This document shows positions 19,535 through 29,869 of a stretch of 56,587 nucleotides of DNA, in pieces. Numbering within the stretch: the first letter of the stretch is position 1; every line of letters starts with the position of its first letter. The position numbers and the translations under genes were made by a program. The DNA lies in assembly GCA_902560315.1 (NCBI GenBank), contig CACELG010000006.1:1-56587 (forward strand), written 5' to 3'. Origin of the DNA: an uncultured SAR86 cluster bacterium (lineage in GTDB: Bacteria > Pseudomonadota > Gammaproteobacteria > Magnimaribacterales > D2472). The notes beneath the pieces are model-generated. The model made no database searches, had not been told where the DNA came from, and was given only the letters and a program-made list of their open reading frames with translations.

Positions 19535-21151
19535 TCAATCTCTTTCTAAATAAATAAATTTAGGGTGATGATGATCTAAAATATGAGGACTAAAACCTTT
19601 AACATCAGGTGATAGTTGGTAAGCTCTTACATAAGTATACAAAGGTATGACTGGCATATTTTCTATAAGAATTTCTTCAGCTTGATACAGCAATTCATAC
19701 CTCTCAGCTTGATTATTTATTGTATTAGCTTTTTCAACCAAAGCATCATATTCCATATTCTCCCAACCAGTTTTATTATTACCACGGTTAGGTCTCATTA
19801 AATCAAGAAAGGTATTTGGATCCTCATAATCTCCAATCCACCCTGCTCTTGATATTTGGAAATCACCAATCATTTCTCTATTAAGATAGACTTTCCAGTC
19901 TTGGTTAACTAATTCAACTTCAATACCCAAATTAATCTGCCACATTTGCTGAACTGCTAAAGCCAATTTTCTGTGATCTTCATTTGTATTAAATAAAATT
20001 TCTAGTTTTGGAAAAGGATTTTGTTCTGAAAAACCAGCTTCTTCAAGTAATGATTTTGCAAGTATTGGATCAAATGGGATCTCGGTATTTGGCTGATAAC
20101 CATTAGAACCAGGAGGTGTAAATGAATAGGCAGGAATCTGTCCACACTTGGTAACTTTATCTACAAGTAATTGTCTATCAATTGAATATGCTAAAGCTTT
20201 TCTTACTCTCACATCTTTAAGCACTTCATTTTCAGTATTAATCCTATAAAAGTACGTTCCCATGTATGGGTCTATTCTTAAATTTGGATTTTCTTCTATA
20301 TAAATTGGGCATTTTTGAGAAGGTAAAGTGCTTGTTAAGTGAAGTTGGCCTGCCCTAAACATTCTATCTTCTGTCATTACATTTGATACTGGATAATAAT
20401 GTATTTCATTTAATCGAACCATTGATGCATCATAATAATGCGGGTTTTTTTCAACAACTATCTTATTATTTAATTCCCATGTTTTTAATTGAAAAGGTCC
20501 ATTGCAAACAAAGTTTCCTGGCCTTGTCCATTCTCCATTTCTATCGTCAATATCACCGAATTTAAGAACAGTATCTTTGTGGACTGGCCATGTACTGTAA
20601 TGACTCAGAAGGCCTAAAAAAAATGGAGTTGGATTTTTTAAATTTACTTTCAAAGTATGTTTGTCAACTGACTTTACTCCAACTTGATTAAAATCATCTA
20701 TAAGTCCATTGTGATATTCGTATGCACCCACAAGGTAATAAAGCATATCGGGATATTGTGATCCTAAGCTTGCTGTTAATATTCTTTTCCATGACCAAAC
20801 AAAATCATCTGCTGTCACAGGCTCGCCGTTTGACCATTTTGCATTTTTATTAATATTAAAAATATATTCTTTACCATCATCACTTATGGTCCATGATTCT
20901 GCAGTTCCAGCCATATAACCATTCATATCATTTGGATTTGGATTTGGTATTGTTAAACCCTCACATAGACTAATTAGAATATGATGTTCTGGAACTCCTG
21001 TAACAATATGTGGGTCAATGCCTTGAGGTTCGGAACCATTACCATGATGATAAATCTGATTTTCTAGTCCTGAATCAACAGGATTGATGTTCTCAGAGCA
21101 ACTAGTAATAAAAATAAAAATTAAAGGAATTAAATACAGTTTACTTTTCAT
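19535..21151 (-). CDS. oppA: Oligopeptide ABC transporter substrate-binding lipoprotein, OppA type
   Basis: This periplasmic binding protein (538 residues) belongs to SBP family 5. A lipoprotein signal ends at FITSC (Cys18), so it is probably anchored to the inner membrane. Family features include GNGSEPQGIDPHI at the mature start, the signature region TAESWTISDDGKEYIFNINK and the lobe-2 repeat KALAYSIDRQLLVDKVTKCG. It resembles E. coli OppA/MppA more than DppA. It starts 12 bp downstream of ppiD. Ligand class (oligopeptide or murein peptide) is inferred from family; with mltD nearby, murein peptide uptake is possible but unproved. Confidence 0.93.
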   Translation of the reverse strand: MKSKLYLIPLIFIFITSCSENINPVDSGLENQIYHHGNGSEPQGIDPHIVTGVPEHHILISLCEGLTIPNPNPNDMNGYMAGTAESWTISDDGKEYIFNINKNAKWSNGEPVTADDFVWSWKRILTASLGSQYPDMLYYLVGAYEYHNGLIDDFNQVGVKSVDKHTLKVNLKNPTPFFLGLLSHYSTWPVHKDTVLKFGDIDDRNGEWTRPGNFVCNGPFQLKTWELNNKIVVEKNPHYYDASMVRLNEIHYYPVSNVMTEDRMFRAGQLHLTSTLPSQKCPIYIEENPNLRIDPYMGTYFYRINTENEVLKDVRVRKALAYSIDRQLLVDKVTKCGQIPAYSFTPPGSNGYQPNTEIPFDPILAKSLLEEAGFSEQNPFPKLEILFNTNEDHRKLALAVQQMWQINLGIEVELVNQDWKVYLNREMIGDFQISRAGWIGDYEDPNTFLDLMRPNRGNNKTGWENMEYDALVEKANTINNQAERYELLYQAEEILIENMPVIPLYTYVRAYQLSPDVKGFSPHILDHHHPKFIYLERD

Positions 21152-21163
21152 AATTAAAGCTCT

Positions 21164-23038
21164 CTAAAATATTAGGTTATTAAGATTTACTCTGGCTGTT
21201 TGAAATACATCTTCATTAATAATCTGTGACATTTTTGTTGATATAACATCTTCTCCGAATGAAGTATATTCACTTAAGACCTCATCAATTTCTGTCTCAG
21301 AAGGAGAATTAAATTTAACTATATCTAGAATATATTTATCACGATTATTTGCGTCACTTAATATACGAATGCCACTTTTTGAATTAAAAACTTTACTTAA
21401 TACCTCACGAGGTAATAAAGAAGAATACCTTTTTACATCAACAAAAGATTCATTAATAACATAGTTGTATGCTCCAATAAATTCAGCTATTTCTTCGTTG
21501 TTAGATATACTATTTAATTCTTCACTTAGAAGTGAAATTTTTTCTTCAGCCTTAAATTCTGATAAAAGTGTTGAAACTTCTTCAACAACATCTTCATATT
21601 GTTGTAATTGTGGCTCGTTAATACTATTGATGGATACAATTATAATTCTGTCAGTTAATTCAATAGCAAATGGCTGGTTCATTTGAGCTTCAGATGAAAA
21701 GAGATAATCTTTGATTTGAGAATCTGTAAGCTCAAAGTCATAGTTTGCTTTTGTATACAAATTTGTACTATTAATGTTTTTTGATAATGTCTCAGATATT
21801 TCAATTAATGAGCTGTTTTGTAGAATCATATCTTCAGACTCTTTGAAATCATCCTGCATTAATGCAAATGATTCGGTTTCAATTAAATCATTAATCAAAT
21901 CATCCTTAACTTGTTCTTCTGATAAAGGCTCCTCAATATTTTTTTCAGTAACTTTTATAATGTGGAAGGTGTCATCAAGTTCAACCACTTCGCTTATTCC
22001 ATTTAAATTTAAGCCTTGAATTGCTTCATCAAATTGAGGAGGAAAAATATCTTTTTCAAAATATTCTAAATCACCCCCAATATCTTTAGTTACGATATCT
22101 TCACTATATTCACTTGCAATAATTGTGAAGTCATTTCCTTCTTTTAATAAATTTTCAATATTTAATATAGACTCAAATGCCAGATCTCTTGAGTCGTAGT
22201 TCGTTTTATCGATCATTATATGAGAAATTCTTATTTGAGCGCTATTATCAAATCTTGTTAGATATTGATTATATGCACTTTCTAAATAGGTATCAGGAAT
22301 TTGGACATCTTGATTGTAATCAGACTGGACGAGAGTAATATATTCAAAGCTTCGTTCTTCATCCGAGAAAAATAATATTTGATTATCATTATAATAATCT
22401 AGTAATTCTTTTGGTGAATTAATTATTTCTGACATAAGTCCATCGAAACTAATCTTAATAAAATTTATATCTGAAGATTTTTCGAATAAGCTAACCAGCT
22501 CTAATAGTTCAGCATCAGTTACAAAATTAATTGTATTAAAAGAGGTTCTAAAAAGCTCAGCCGCAGCAAAATTTGTCATAACATCTATATAACCTTCTTT
22601 GGTATATCCATTTGAATTAACTTGTGCTTCATATACTCCTTCATTAAAAATTCCATCTACTTGAAAGATTGGACTTTGGATAATCATTTTTTTTGTTTCA
22701 ACTTTAGTTGATTCATTAACAAAGCCTAAAGATTTTGCTCCTGCTTCAAGAACTTTTTGAAGTATTAATTCTTGTTTAATAGACTCAGATTTAAAATCTT
22801 CATCTAACATATCAAAATTAAAATCATCTCCGTATATACTTTTAAATCTCTGAACCGCAGAGCCTGAAGCTATTTGAATATCATTTTCAGTTACATCTTC
22901 ACCGTTGATAGTTCCAAAAGAACCACTGAATGCTGTACCTAAAGATCCAGTACCCAAAAAAACAAATGGTATTGCACAAATAAGCACTACTATTAGTAGT
23001 CTCGGTCCAGTAAGAAAATTTCTAAGTGATTCCATCAT
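21164..23038 (-). CDS. ppiD: Peptidylprolyl isomerase D (periplasmic folding factor)
   Basis: PpiD is an inner-membrane anchored periplasmic chaperone acting on proteins leaving the Sec channel. The 624 residues carry one membrane helix at about 13-29, a SurA-like N-terminal chaperone region, and one parvulin domain at about 267-365 (RISHIMID ... GGDLEYFEKDIFPPQFDEAI ... FHIIKVTE). The C-terminal chaperone region follows. Its position after hupB in the tig-clpP-clpX-lon-hupB order supports the identification. The sequence is acidic and divergent from enterobacterial PpiD, which is normal for this protein. Met1 or Met2 could be the start. Confidence 0.93.
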   Translation of the reverse strand: MMESLRNFLTGPRLLIVVLICAIPFVFLGTGSLGTAFSGSFGTINGEDVTENDIQIASGSAVQRFKSIYGDDFNFDMLDEDFKSESIKQELILQKVLEAGAKSLGFVNESTKVETKKMIIQSPIFQVDGIFNEGVYEAQVNSNGYTKEGYIDVMTNFAAAELFRTSFNTINFVTDAELLELVSLFEKSSDINFIKISFDGLMSEIINSPKELLDYYNDNQILFFSDEERSFEYITLVQSDYNQDVQIPDTYLESAYNQYLTRFDNSAQIRISHIMIDKTNYDSRDLAFESILNIENLLKEGNDFTIIASEYSEDIVTKDIGGDLEYFEKDIFPPQFDEAIQGLNLNGISEVVELDDTFHIIKVTEKNIEEPLSEEQVKDDLINDLIETESFALMQDDFKESEDMILQNSSLIEISETLSKNINSTNLYTKANYDFELTDSQIKDYLFSSEAQMNQPFAIELTDRIIIVSINSINEPQLQQYEDVVEEVSTLLSEFKAEEKISLLSEELNSISNNEEIAEFIGAYNYVINESFVDVKRYSSLLPREVLSKVFNSKSGIRILSDANNRDKYILDIVKFNSPSETEIDEVLSEYTSFGEDVISTKMSQIINEDVFQTARVNLNNLIF

Positions 23039-23059
23039 AGTGGCGATATTATAGAATAA

Positions 23060-23085
23060 AAAAAGGGTGCATAAGCACCCTTTTT
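23060..23085 (-). terminator. Intrinsic terminator of hupB
   Basis: An 11-bp stem AAAAAGGGTGC / GCACCCTTTTT encloses the loop ATAA. On the minus strand the hairpin ends in a T-run, 13 bp past the hupB stop. It separates abundant hupB mRNA from ppiD, whose start is 22 bp further on, so ppiD depends on read-through or on a promoter hidden in this gap. Confidence 0.85.
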
Positions 23086-23098
23086 AAAAGAAAAAAAT

Positions 23099-23386
23099 TT
23101 ATGCTGGGTTTCCAGCTTTTACAGCATCTTTTAAAGCTTTACCAGCTTTAAATCCTGGGACATTAGAAGCTGAGATATGCATTGAAGCACCTGTTTGAGG
23201 ATTCCTTCCCTCTCTAGCAGCTCTATGTCTGACCGAAAATGTTCCAAAACCTACTAAAGCAACTGAATCACCGTTGCTTAGTGCACCCGAAATTCCATCT
23301 AAAACCGCGTCTACAGCATTACCTGCTTGAGACTTTGACATATCAGCGCTACTTGCAACTGCATCAACTAAATCTGATTTATTCAT
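23099..23386 (-). CDS. hupB: DNA-binding protein HU
   Basis: HU is a small dimeric histone-like protein that bends and compacts DNA. The 95 residues include the N-terminal helices [11 protein letters not shown], the core [22 protein letters not shown] and the arm/tail region [19 protein letters not shown] is the conserved start of the beta-arm; the proline-bearing arm tip is altered ([12 protein letters not shown]), within family variation. A ribosome site (GAGGAG) precedes the start. The 88-bp gap to lon has a TTGACT -35-like box (minus strand 23460-23455) with only a weak -10 match, so hupB probably has its own promoter. Confidence 0.97.
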   Translation of the reverse strand: MNKSDLVDAVASSADMSKSQAGNAVDAVLDGISGALSNGDSVALVGFGTFSVRHRAAREGRNPQTGASMHISASNVPGFKAGKALKDAVKAGNPA

Positions 23387-23474
23387 ATTTAAATACTCCT
23401 CTGTGATAATTTATTTAATAAATACCTTTCTATGAAAAGCTTTTTATCGTTAAAAGTCAAGTAAATAAAGGGTT

Positions 23475-25871
23475 TTAGTGAGCTTGTTTATTTTCCGATT
23501 TTTTGGGCGCTTTTGGTTTTTGACCTTTAATTTTTTTTGACAAAGGAGTTGGCTCATCAATAAGCGCAGCTGAAATTACTTCATCAATCCATTCAACTGG
23601 AATAATATTTAAAGATTTTGTAATTTGTTTAGGAATTTCTTGAAGGTCTGGTTCATTTTCTTTTGGAATTATAACGTTCTTAATTCCTCCTCTTTTAGCC
23701 GCCAAAAGTTTTTCTTTTAAACCACCAATTTTAAGAATTTGGCCTCTAAGCGTTATCTCACCAGTCATGGCAGTATCTGCTTTAACGGGTATACCAGTAA
23801 AAACTGAAATTAATGAAATAGCCATTGCTCCTCCAGCACTAGGCCCATCTTTAGGAGTAGCACCTTCAGGCACATGTATGTGAACATCATATTCCTCGTA
23901 AAAATTAGTTTTTATTCCAAGCGATTCTGCTCTAGATCTAACAACAGTTAATGCTGCTTGAATTGATTCCTGCATAACATCACCCAATGAACCTGTTTTA
24001 ATTATTCTACCTTTACCATCAATATGTGATGCTTCAATTGTTAATAACTCACCGCCTACTTCTGTCCATGCTAATCCAGTAACTTGTCCTATAGCATTAT
24101 CTTTTTCAGCAACACCATATTTAAATTTCTTTACTCCAGAATATTTCTCTAGGTTTTTTGTTGATATTGAAGTTGGTGTTGTCTTTGATTTATCTTCAAT
24201 TAATCTCTGTTTAACTACTTTTCTCAAAATTCTTGCTATTTGTCTTTCAAGCCCTCTAACTCCAGCTTCTCTTGTGTAAAATCTAATTAGAGAAAGAATT
24301 ACATTTTTATTAAGTTTAATTTCATTATCTTTAAGGCCGTTTCTGGTCATTTGTTTTGGTAATAAATATTTTTCAGCAATATTAATCTTCTCGTCTTCTA
24401 TGTATCCAGGGATTCTAATAATTTCCATTCTATCTAAAAGAGGTGTTGGAATATTTAGGCTATTTGCAGTACAAACAAACATTACTTCAGATAAATCATA
24501 ATCTACCTCAAGGTAATGATCGCTAAAAGTATTATTTTGTTCTGGATCTAAAACCTCTAATAAAGCTGACGCCGGATCTCCTCTGTGATCCATACCTATC
24601 TTATCAATTTCATCTAACAAAAAAAGTGGATTCTTAACTCCAACCTTAGAAAGTTTTTGAATTATTTTTCCCGGCATCGAACCTATATAAGTTCTTCTAT
24701 GACCTCTAATTTCAGACTCATCTCTAACACCACCGAGTGACATTCTTACAAATTTTCTATTAGTGGCCCTTGCTATGGATTCACCTAATGATGTTTTTCC
24801 TACTCCTGGTGGGCCAACTAAGCATAAAACAGGAGCTTTCATGGATTTTACTCTTTTTTGGACAGCTAAATATTCAACAATCCTTTCCTTAACTTCTTCA
24901 AGCCCATAGTGATCTTCTTCAAGAATCTCCATTGATGCTTTAATATCGGATTTTACTTTGGATTTTTTCTTCCATGGAACATCAACTAAACAATCAAGAT
25001 ATGTTCTAACAACGGATGCCTCTGCAGAAGATGGAGCCATATGTTTAAATTTTGCTAGTTCACTTTTAGCTTTCTTTAAAGCTTCTTTACTCATCCCAAC
25101 TTCATGGATCTTTTTTTCTAAATTTTCTAACTCGTCGCCTTCTTCACCAATTTCACCTAACTCTTTTTGAGCTGCCTTAATTTGTTCGTTTAGGTAATAT
25201 TCTCTTTGAGATTTTTCCATTTGTTTTTTGACTCTATCTCTAACCTTCTTTTCAACATCTACAACATCTAATTGAGATTCTAAAAAAGTTAATACTTTCT
25301 CTGCTCTATCTTTTAAATTAATGGTTTCCAATATTTCTTGTTTTTTTGAGGTATCAATTGGTAAATGCCCAGTAATTGTGTCCATCAATCTTGATAGCTC
25401 ATCTAAAGAGTCAACAGTTGAAACAATTTCTGGTGGAATTCTCTTTGTAACAGTTATATAGTCTTCAAACTTTGCTTTAATTAATCTTGTAAGGTTTTTG
25501 GATTCGCTTTCTTTAAGAGGTATATCATCTTCTTCTTTAACTCTTGCAATTGTGTATTGGTCTTTTTCAATAATTTTTTCTATTGAACACCTTTTAAAGC
25601 CTTCTACTAAAACTTTCATAGTACCGTCTGGAAGTTTAATTAATTGAAGCAGGTTACTTATTGAAGCATATTGGTATATATCTTTAGCTTTTGGATTCTC
25701 TTTTCCAGCTTCTATTTGAGTAACTAAAACAAGTTTTTTATTTGAAGACATTGCAACATTTAATGCTTCAACAGATTTTTTTCTACCTACAAACAACGTA
25801 GTTACTATCCCAGGGAAAACTACTACGTCTTTTAAAGGTATTAAAGGTAAATCAGATTTAATATCACTCAT
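23475..25871 (-). CDS. lon: ATP-dependent protease Lon
   Basis: Lon degrades damaged and short-lived regulatory proteins. All domains are present in 798 residues: the N-terminal substrate-binding domain (LPLIPLKDVVVFPG), a coiled-coil linker, the AAA+ module with Walker A GPPGVGKT at 353-360 and Walker B FLLDEIDK, and the serine protease domain with the Ser678 (DGPSAGG) and Lys721 (GGLKEKLLA) dyad. The C-terminal tail is rich in Lys and Pro. It starts 30 bp after clpX in the conserved protease operon. No sigma32-like promoter is evident directly upstream. Confidence 0.98.
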   Translation of the reverse strand: MSDIKSDLPLIPLKDVVVFPGIVTTLFVGRKKSVEALNVAMSSNKKLVLVTQIEAGKENPKAKDIYQYASISNLLQLIKLPDGTMKVLVEGFKRCSIEKIIEKDQYTIARVKEEDDIPLKESESKNLTRLIKAKFEDYITVTKRIPPEIVSTVDSLDELSRLMDTITGHLPIDTSKKQEILETINLKDRAEKVLTFLESQLDVVDVEKKVRDRVKKQMEKSQREYYLNEQIKAAQKELGEIGEEGDELENLEKKIHEVGMSKEALKKAKSELAKFKHMAPSSAEASVVRTYLDCLVDVPWKKKSKVKSDIKASMEILEEDHYGLEEVKERIVEYLAVQKRVKSMKAPVLCLVGPPGVGKTSLGESIARATNRKFVRMSLGGVRDESEIRGHRRTYIGSMPGKIIQKLSKVGVKNPLFLLDEIDKIGMDHRGDPASALLEVLDPEQNNTFSDHYLEVDYDLSEVMFVCTANSLNIPTPLLDRMEIIRIPGYIEDEKINIAEKYLLPKQMTRNGLKDNEIKLNKNVILSLIRFYTREAGVRGLERQIARILRKVVKQRLIEDKSKTTPTSISTKNLEKYSGVKKFKYGVAEKDNAIGQVTGLAWTEVGGELLTIEASHIDGKGRIIKTGSLGDVMQESIQAALTVVRSRAESLGIKTNFYEEYDVHIHVPEGATPKDGPSAGGAMAISLISVFTGIPVKADTAMTGEITLRGQILKIGGLKEKLLAAKRGGIKNVIIPKENEPDLQEIPKQITKSLNIIPVEWIDEVISAALIDEPTPLSKKIKGQKPKAPKKSENKQAH

Positions 25872-25901
25872 TAAGTAAATATAGGGATTATTGAATAAAT
25901 A

Positions 25902-27158
25902 TCAATTACCGGATGAGGTTTTTTTTGATTTAGTTTTTAATAGCTTTATTGGCTCAGTTTTAGATATTACACTATTCTCATCTATTATAACTTTTTCTAA
26001 ATCATCATCAGGAAGATTAAACATGGTATCCATGAGTATTTCTTCCAAAATAGACCTTAAACCACGTGCGCCTGTTTTTCTCTTAATTGCTTGTTTGGCA
26101 ATTTCTTTAAGGGCTTCATCACGAAACGATAACTCAACATTGTCAATTTCAAATAAATGACTATATTGATTAACAAGAGCATTCTTGGGTTCTTTTAGAA
26201 TTCTGACTAAAGCATTCTCATCAAGTTCGTGAAGGTTTGATATAACAGGCAGTCTTCCAACAAATTCTGGAATTAGTCCAAATTTAACAAGATCTTCAGG
26301 CTCTAAATCATCTAAACTTTTACTGATTTGACTAACATTAGATTTTGAATCAACATCAGCGCTGAAGCCAATACCTTTTTTATTAGTTCTTTGATCTATC
26401 ACCCTATCAAGACCAGAAAAGGCTCCCCCACAAATAAAGAGAATGTTTGATGTATCTATTTGAATAAATTCTTGTTGTGGGTGCTTTCTTCCTCCTTGAG
26501 GCGGGATAGAAGCAACTGTTCCCTCAATTAACTTTAATAAAGCTTGTTGAACTCCCTCTCCAGAAACATCCCTAGTAATAGAAGGATTATCAGATTTTCT
26601 AGCAATTTTATCTATCTCATCTATATAAACTATTCCCAGTTCAGCTTTTTCAGGATCATAATCTGCTTTTTGGAGAAGTTTTTGTATTATATTTTCAACA
26701 TCTTCACCAACATAGCCTGCTTCTGTAAGAGTAGTAGCGTCTGCGATAGTAAAAGGTACATTCAGAATTTTAGCTAATGTTTGGGCAAGTAAAGTTTTAC
26801 CACTTCCTGTTGGTCCTAAAAGCAATACATTACTCTTTTGAAGTTCCACATCATCTTTAATATTAGTTTTATTGAGTCGTTTATAATGGTTATAAACTGC
26901 AACTGATAAAGTCTTTTTTGCTTTCTCTTGTCCAATAACATATTCATCTAGTTGGTTATAAATTTCTAAAGGCGACAAAACAACATCAAATGGAAGCTCT
27001 TCATCGTTTTTAATTTCTTCTTCAATAATGTCATTACAAAGATCGACACATTCATTGCATATATATACACTTGGGCCTGCAATGAGTTTTTTAACTTCAT
27101 CTTGAGACTTACCACAAAATGAGCAGTTTAATTTATTAGATTCTGATTCTTTAGTCAT
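25902..27158 (-). CDS. clpX: ClpXP protease ATPase subunit ClpX
   Basis: ClpX unfolds substrates and feeds them to ClpP. The N-terminal zinc-binding domain uses Cys12, Cys15, Cys34 and Cys37. Walker A GPTGSGKT is at 115-122, Walker B YIDEIDKI follows, and the ClpP-contacting IGF-type loop is visible as [10 protein letters not shown]. Sensor 2 is in [17 protein letters not shown]. Length is 418 residues, as usual. It starts 5 bp after the clpP stop, so both subunits come from one transcript. Confidence 0.98.
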   Translation of the reverse strand: MTKESESNKLNCSFCGKSQDEVKKLIAGPSVYICNECVDLCNDIIEEEIKNDEELPFDVVLSPLEIYNQLDEYVIGQEKAKKTLSVAVYNHYKRLNKTNIKDDVELQKSNVLLLGPTGSGKTLLAQTLAKILNVPFTIADATTLTEAGYVGEDVENIIQKLLQKADYDPEKAELGIVYIDEIDKIARKSDNPSITRDVSGEGVQQALLKLIEGTVASIPPQGGRKHPQQEFIQIDTSNILFICGGAFSGLDRVIDQRTNKKGIGFSADVDSKSNVSQISKSLDDLEPEDLVKFGLIPEFVGRLPVISNLHELDENALVRILKEPKNALVNQYSHLFEIDNVELSFRDEALKEIAKQAIKRKTGARGLRSILEEILMDTMFNLPDDDLEKVIIDENSVISKTEPIKLLKTKSKKTSSGN

Positions 27159-27163
27159 ATTTC

Positions 27164-27763
27164 TTAGCCTCTTTCTTCAAGAATGCTATCAACTATCCCA
27201 TAGGACTTTGCTGCTGTAGCATCAAGAAAGTTATCTCTGTCTGTATCCTTTTCAATTTTTTTAATAGTGTGGCCAGTATGTTTTGATAATATCTCATTAA
27301 CAATCTTTTTCATATGAAGTATTTCTTTAGCATGAATTTCAAAATCAGAAGCCTGTCCTTGAAATCCACCCAAGGGTTGATGAATCATTATTCTCGAATT
27401 GGGTAACGCAAATCTTTTTTTCTTATCTCCACCAGCTAATAATAAAGCACCCATGCTAGCAGCCTGACCAATACATAAAGTTGATATGGATGGTGTTACA
27501 AATTGCATGGTATCGTATATCGCAAGACCAGCAGAGATGCTACCACCAGGAGAATTAATATAAATAGATATATCTTTTTCAGGATTCTCAGATTCTAAAA
27601 AGAGTAACTGAGCTACAACTAAATTAGAAATATAATCATCAATTGGTCCAGATAAAAAAATAACTCTCTCTTTTAAAAGACGAGAATATATATCAAAAGA
27701 TCTCTCTCCTCTTGGAGTTTGCTCTATTACCATTGGGATTAGAGCTGATTGCATGTCTGTCAT
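27164..27763 (-). CDS. clpP: ClpP protease proteolytic subunit
   Basis: ClpP forms the tetradecameric serine protease chamber. The 199 residues carry the catalytic triad Ser103 ([11 protein letters not shown]), His128 ([10 protein letters not shown]) and Asp177 (DTDRDNFL), with spacing identical to the E. coli enzyme. The oxyanion-hole region [17 protein letters not shown] is intact. A short N-terminal propeptide is likely. It starts 7 bp after the tig stop. Confidence 0.98.
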   Translation of the reverse strand: MTDMQSALIPMVIEQTPRGERSFDIYSRLLKERVIFLSGPIDDYISNLVVAQLLFLESENPEKDISIYINSPGGSISAGLAIYDTMQFVTPSISTLCIGQAASMGALLLAGGDKKKRFALPNSRIMIHQPLGGFQGQASDFEIHAKEILHMKKIVNEILSKHTGHTIKKIEKDTDRDNFLDATAAKSYGIVDSILEERG

Positions 27764-27770
27764 ATTAAAC

Positions 27771-29066
27771 CTATCTGTTTGCTAATTCTGAAAATTTTAT
27801 CACTTTCTTCTTTGATTTAAGAACATTTTCTAATTTTTCAACCAATTGCTTCTCTAAAACAATCATTCTGAATTGCTCAAGTTGTTGCTGTTGTCCCAAT
27901 ATCCATTGTTTATATTGTTCTGGATCTTTGTACCTTTTTGATTCTTCATCAATAAAATTATCGATTTGTTCCTTCTCAACTTTGATTTCAAAATGATTAA
28001 TTAATTCTGCAAATAATAAATCTAGCCTAACTCTTTTTTCTGCTTTCTCCATAAAAGTATCAATAGGAAATAAATCATCGCCAGCATTTTCTTCAGTATG
28101 CCCAATTCTCATTAAGGCATCTTTTCTCATTAAATCAGCTTGCTCTTTTACAGTTGAATTAGGGGTTTTAAAATTATTTGTTTTTAGAAGTGTTTCATAC
28201 ATTGATTCTTTTGATAATTCTTTCTCTTGGGTGATTACTTCATTTTTCATTCTTTCAGTAATCTCGCTTCTAAATTCTGATTTATCTTTAATTTCCATTT
28301 GAAGTTTTTTAAATAGCTCTTCATCAATTCTTGCTTCAGTTATTTCTTGAACATTTTTAAGATCTATTTCGAACTCAGCTTTTACTCCTGCTAAATCATT
28401 TTTAAAATAATCATTAGGAAAGGTGCATTCAAGAGAAAATTTTGATGGTTTCTTACCAACAATGCCATCTTCAAAGCCAGGTATCATCGAATTACTACCA
28501 AGGATAAGTTTAAAATCTTTTGCAGAATTCCCTTCAAATTCCTCTCCATTAATTTTGCCTAGAAAATCAATAATAACCTGATCATCTAGTTTTGCTTTCC
28601 TCTCTACATCCTTCCATTCACCATATCTTTTTTTAATATCATCAATTGCATTATCAATATCTGAATCGTCTACTTCTATCGCAAACTGTTCATAATTATT
28701 CCATCTAGAGAACTTTGGTTTAATTTCTGGAAATACCTCAACAGTAGCAGAATAAATAATATTCTTTTTAGGATCCTCAGAGTCTATTGAAACTTGAGGA
28801 GAGGATGCTGGTCTTACTTTGTTATCTGTAATAGCCTTTGGATATGATTCTTGAATAAGTTCATTAATAACTTCATTATGAATTGACTGTCCATATCGTT
28901 GCTCTAAAACTTCTTTTGGAACAGCACCTTTTCTAAATCCATCAATCTTTGCTTTTGTTTTTATATTTTTAATTTTAGAACTAAATTTATCGTTATATTC
29001 TGAAGTAGGAATACTTACCGTAATTTTACGCTCTAAGTCTTTTAATTTTTTTATATTAACTTTCAT
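27771..29066 (-). CDS. tig: Trigger factor (ribosome-associated chaperone)
   Basis: Trigger factor binds the ribosome exit tunnel and shields new chains. I place the start at 29066 ([15 protein letters not shown]), with ribosome site GGTGAAAG just upstream; an earlier in-frame ATG at 29129 would run through the tRNA-His gene and is not credible. Domains in 431 residues are the ribosome-binding domain with the [17 protein letters not shown] signature, the FKBP-type isomerase domain ([18 protein letters not shown] ... [11 protein letters not shown]) and the C-terminal chaperone arms. It leads the protease/chaperone operon, 18 bp downstream of tRNA-His. Confidence 0.97.
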   Translation of the reverse strand: MKVNIKKLKDLERKITVSIPTSEYNDKFSSKIKNIKTKAKIDGFRKGAVPKEVLEQRYGQSIHNEVINELIQESYPKAITDNKVRPASSPQVSIDSEDPKKNIIYSATVEVFPEIKPKFSRWNNYEQFAIEVDDSDIDNAIDDIKKRYGEWKDVERKAKLDDQVIIDFLGKINGEEFEGNSAKDFKLILGSNSMIPGFEDGIVGKKPSKFSLECTFPNDYFKNDLAGVKAEFEIDLKNVQEITEARIDEELFKKLQMEIKDKSEFRSEITERMKNEVITQEKELSKESMYETLLKTNNFKTPNSTVKEQADLMRKDALMRIGHTEENAGDDLFPIDTFMEKAEKRVRLDLLFAELINHFEIKVEKEQIDNFIDEESKRYKDPEQYKQWILGQQQQLEQFRMIVLEKQLVEKLENVLKSKKKVIKFSELANR

Positions 29067-29084
29067 TCTTTCACCTTCTGTAAA

Positions 29085-29162
29085 TGGGGCGAGCGATGGG
29101 GTTCGAACCCACGGCCTCCGGAGCCACAATCCAGCGCTCTAACCAACTGAGCTACGCCCGCC
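29085..29162 (-). tRNA. tRNA-His (GTG)
   Basis: The minus strand folds into a full cloverleaf. The acceptor GCGGGCG pairs with CGCTCGC, with the extra 5' G (G-1, base 29162) that marks tRNA-His, and CCA is encoded. The anticodon stem CTGGA/TCCGG encloses TTGTGGC, giving anticodon GTG. The T-loop GTTCGAA is standard. It lies between the GST-like gene and tig on the same strand, so it is likely cut from a longer transcript. Confidence 0.97.
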
Positions 29163-29199
29163 ACAAGACTCGGTATTATAGTTTAATTAAAATTATTAT

Positions 29200-29865
29200 C
29201 TATTTTTTTGAACTATAGTTTTTTGCTGGAAAGAATGCTGTTTCAGCACCCTCTTCCCATATCTCATAAGTATGCATTATTTCTTCAAATAATTTTGAAT
29301 CTAAAAAATTATTCAATAGTTTTTTAACTTTAGTGATTTCATTTTGAGAATCAAACCAACTTGAATTAGCTATTCTAAATTGTCTAATAAATGGCAAAAT
29401 TGATATATCTAACTTATTTAATTGATCTCCAAAGCACCATTCACTATTAAAAATTAAGCTCTCTAAATTATTTAAAATCTTGAGGCATTGATTTTGATGG
29501 AATTCTAGATCTACATCCTTATATCTTGTTGAATACTTATATCTATCTAAATGATATTTAAATTTATTATCAAAAATATTTATTAGCTGCTCAGTTAAAT
29601 CGATTTCATTTTGCTCTATATTGCCTTCAAATACATTATCTATACTTAAAACCCAATTTATAATATCTAAACTTTCATCAATTACTTTATTCTTTGTTAT
29701 TAAAACTGGCACGGTTCCTTTTGGAGAAGCTTTCAGCATATGATCAGGTTTATTGTTTAATCTGACCTCTCTTATTTCACACTCAATGCCTGCAAGTTTT
29801 ATTGCCATTCTTGCTCGCATTGCATAGGGGCATCTTTTAAATGAGTATAAAATTGGATAATTCAT
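29200..29865 (-). CDS. Glutathione S-transferase family protein
   Basis: This cytoplasmic protein of 221 residues has a thioredoxin-like GST N-terminal domain followed by an all-helical C-terminal domain. The start reads ILYSFKRCPYAMRARMA, with a CPYA active-site motif (Cys12) as in glutaredoxin-2-like and SspA-like proteins. The cis-proline strand KGTVPVL and the glutathione gamma-Glu contact DES are present. The substrate is unknown; it may be a glutathione-dependent reductase. It starts 4 bp after the trhO stop and is probably cotranscribed with it. Confidence 0.85.
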   Translation of the reverse strand: MNYPILYSFKRCPYAMRARMAIKLAGIECEIREVRLNNKPDHMLKASPKGTVPVLITKNKVIDESLDIINWVLSIDNVFEGNIEQNEIDLTEQLINIFDNKFKYHLDRYKYSTRYKDVDLEFHQNQCLKILNNLESLIFNSEWCFGDQLNKLDISILPFIRQFRIANSSWFDSQNEITKVKKLLNNFLDSKLFEEIMHTYEIWEEGAETAFFPAKNYSSKK

Positions 29866-29869
29866 ATTA

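Noticed and set aside
29067-29129. Extended N-terminus of trigger factor from an ATG at 29129
   Set aside because: The extra 21 codons run through the tRNA-His gene and have no family similarity; a good ribosome site precedes the ATG at 29066.
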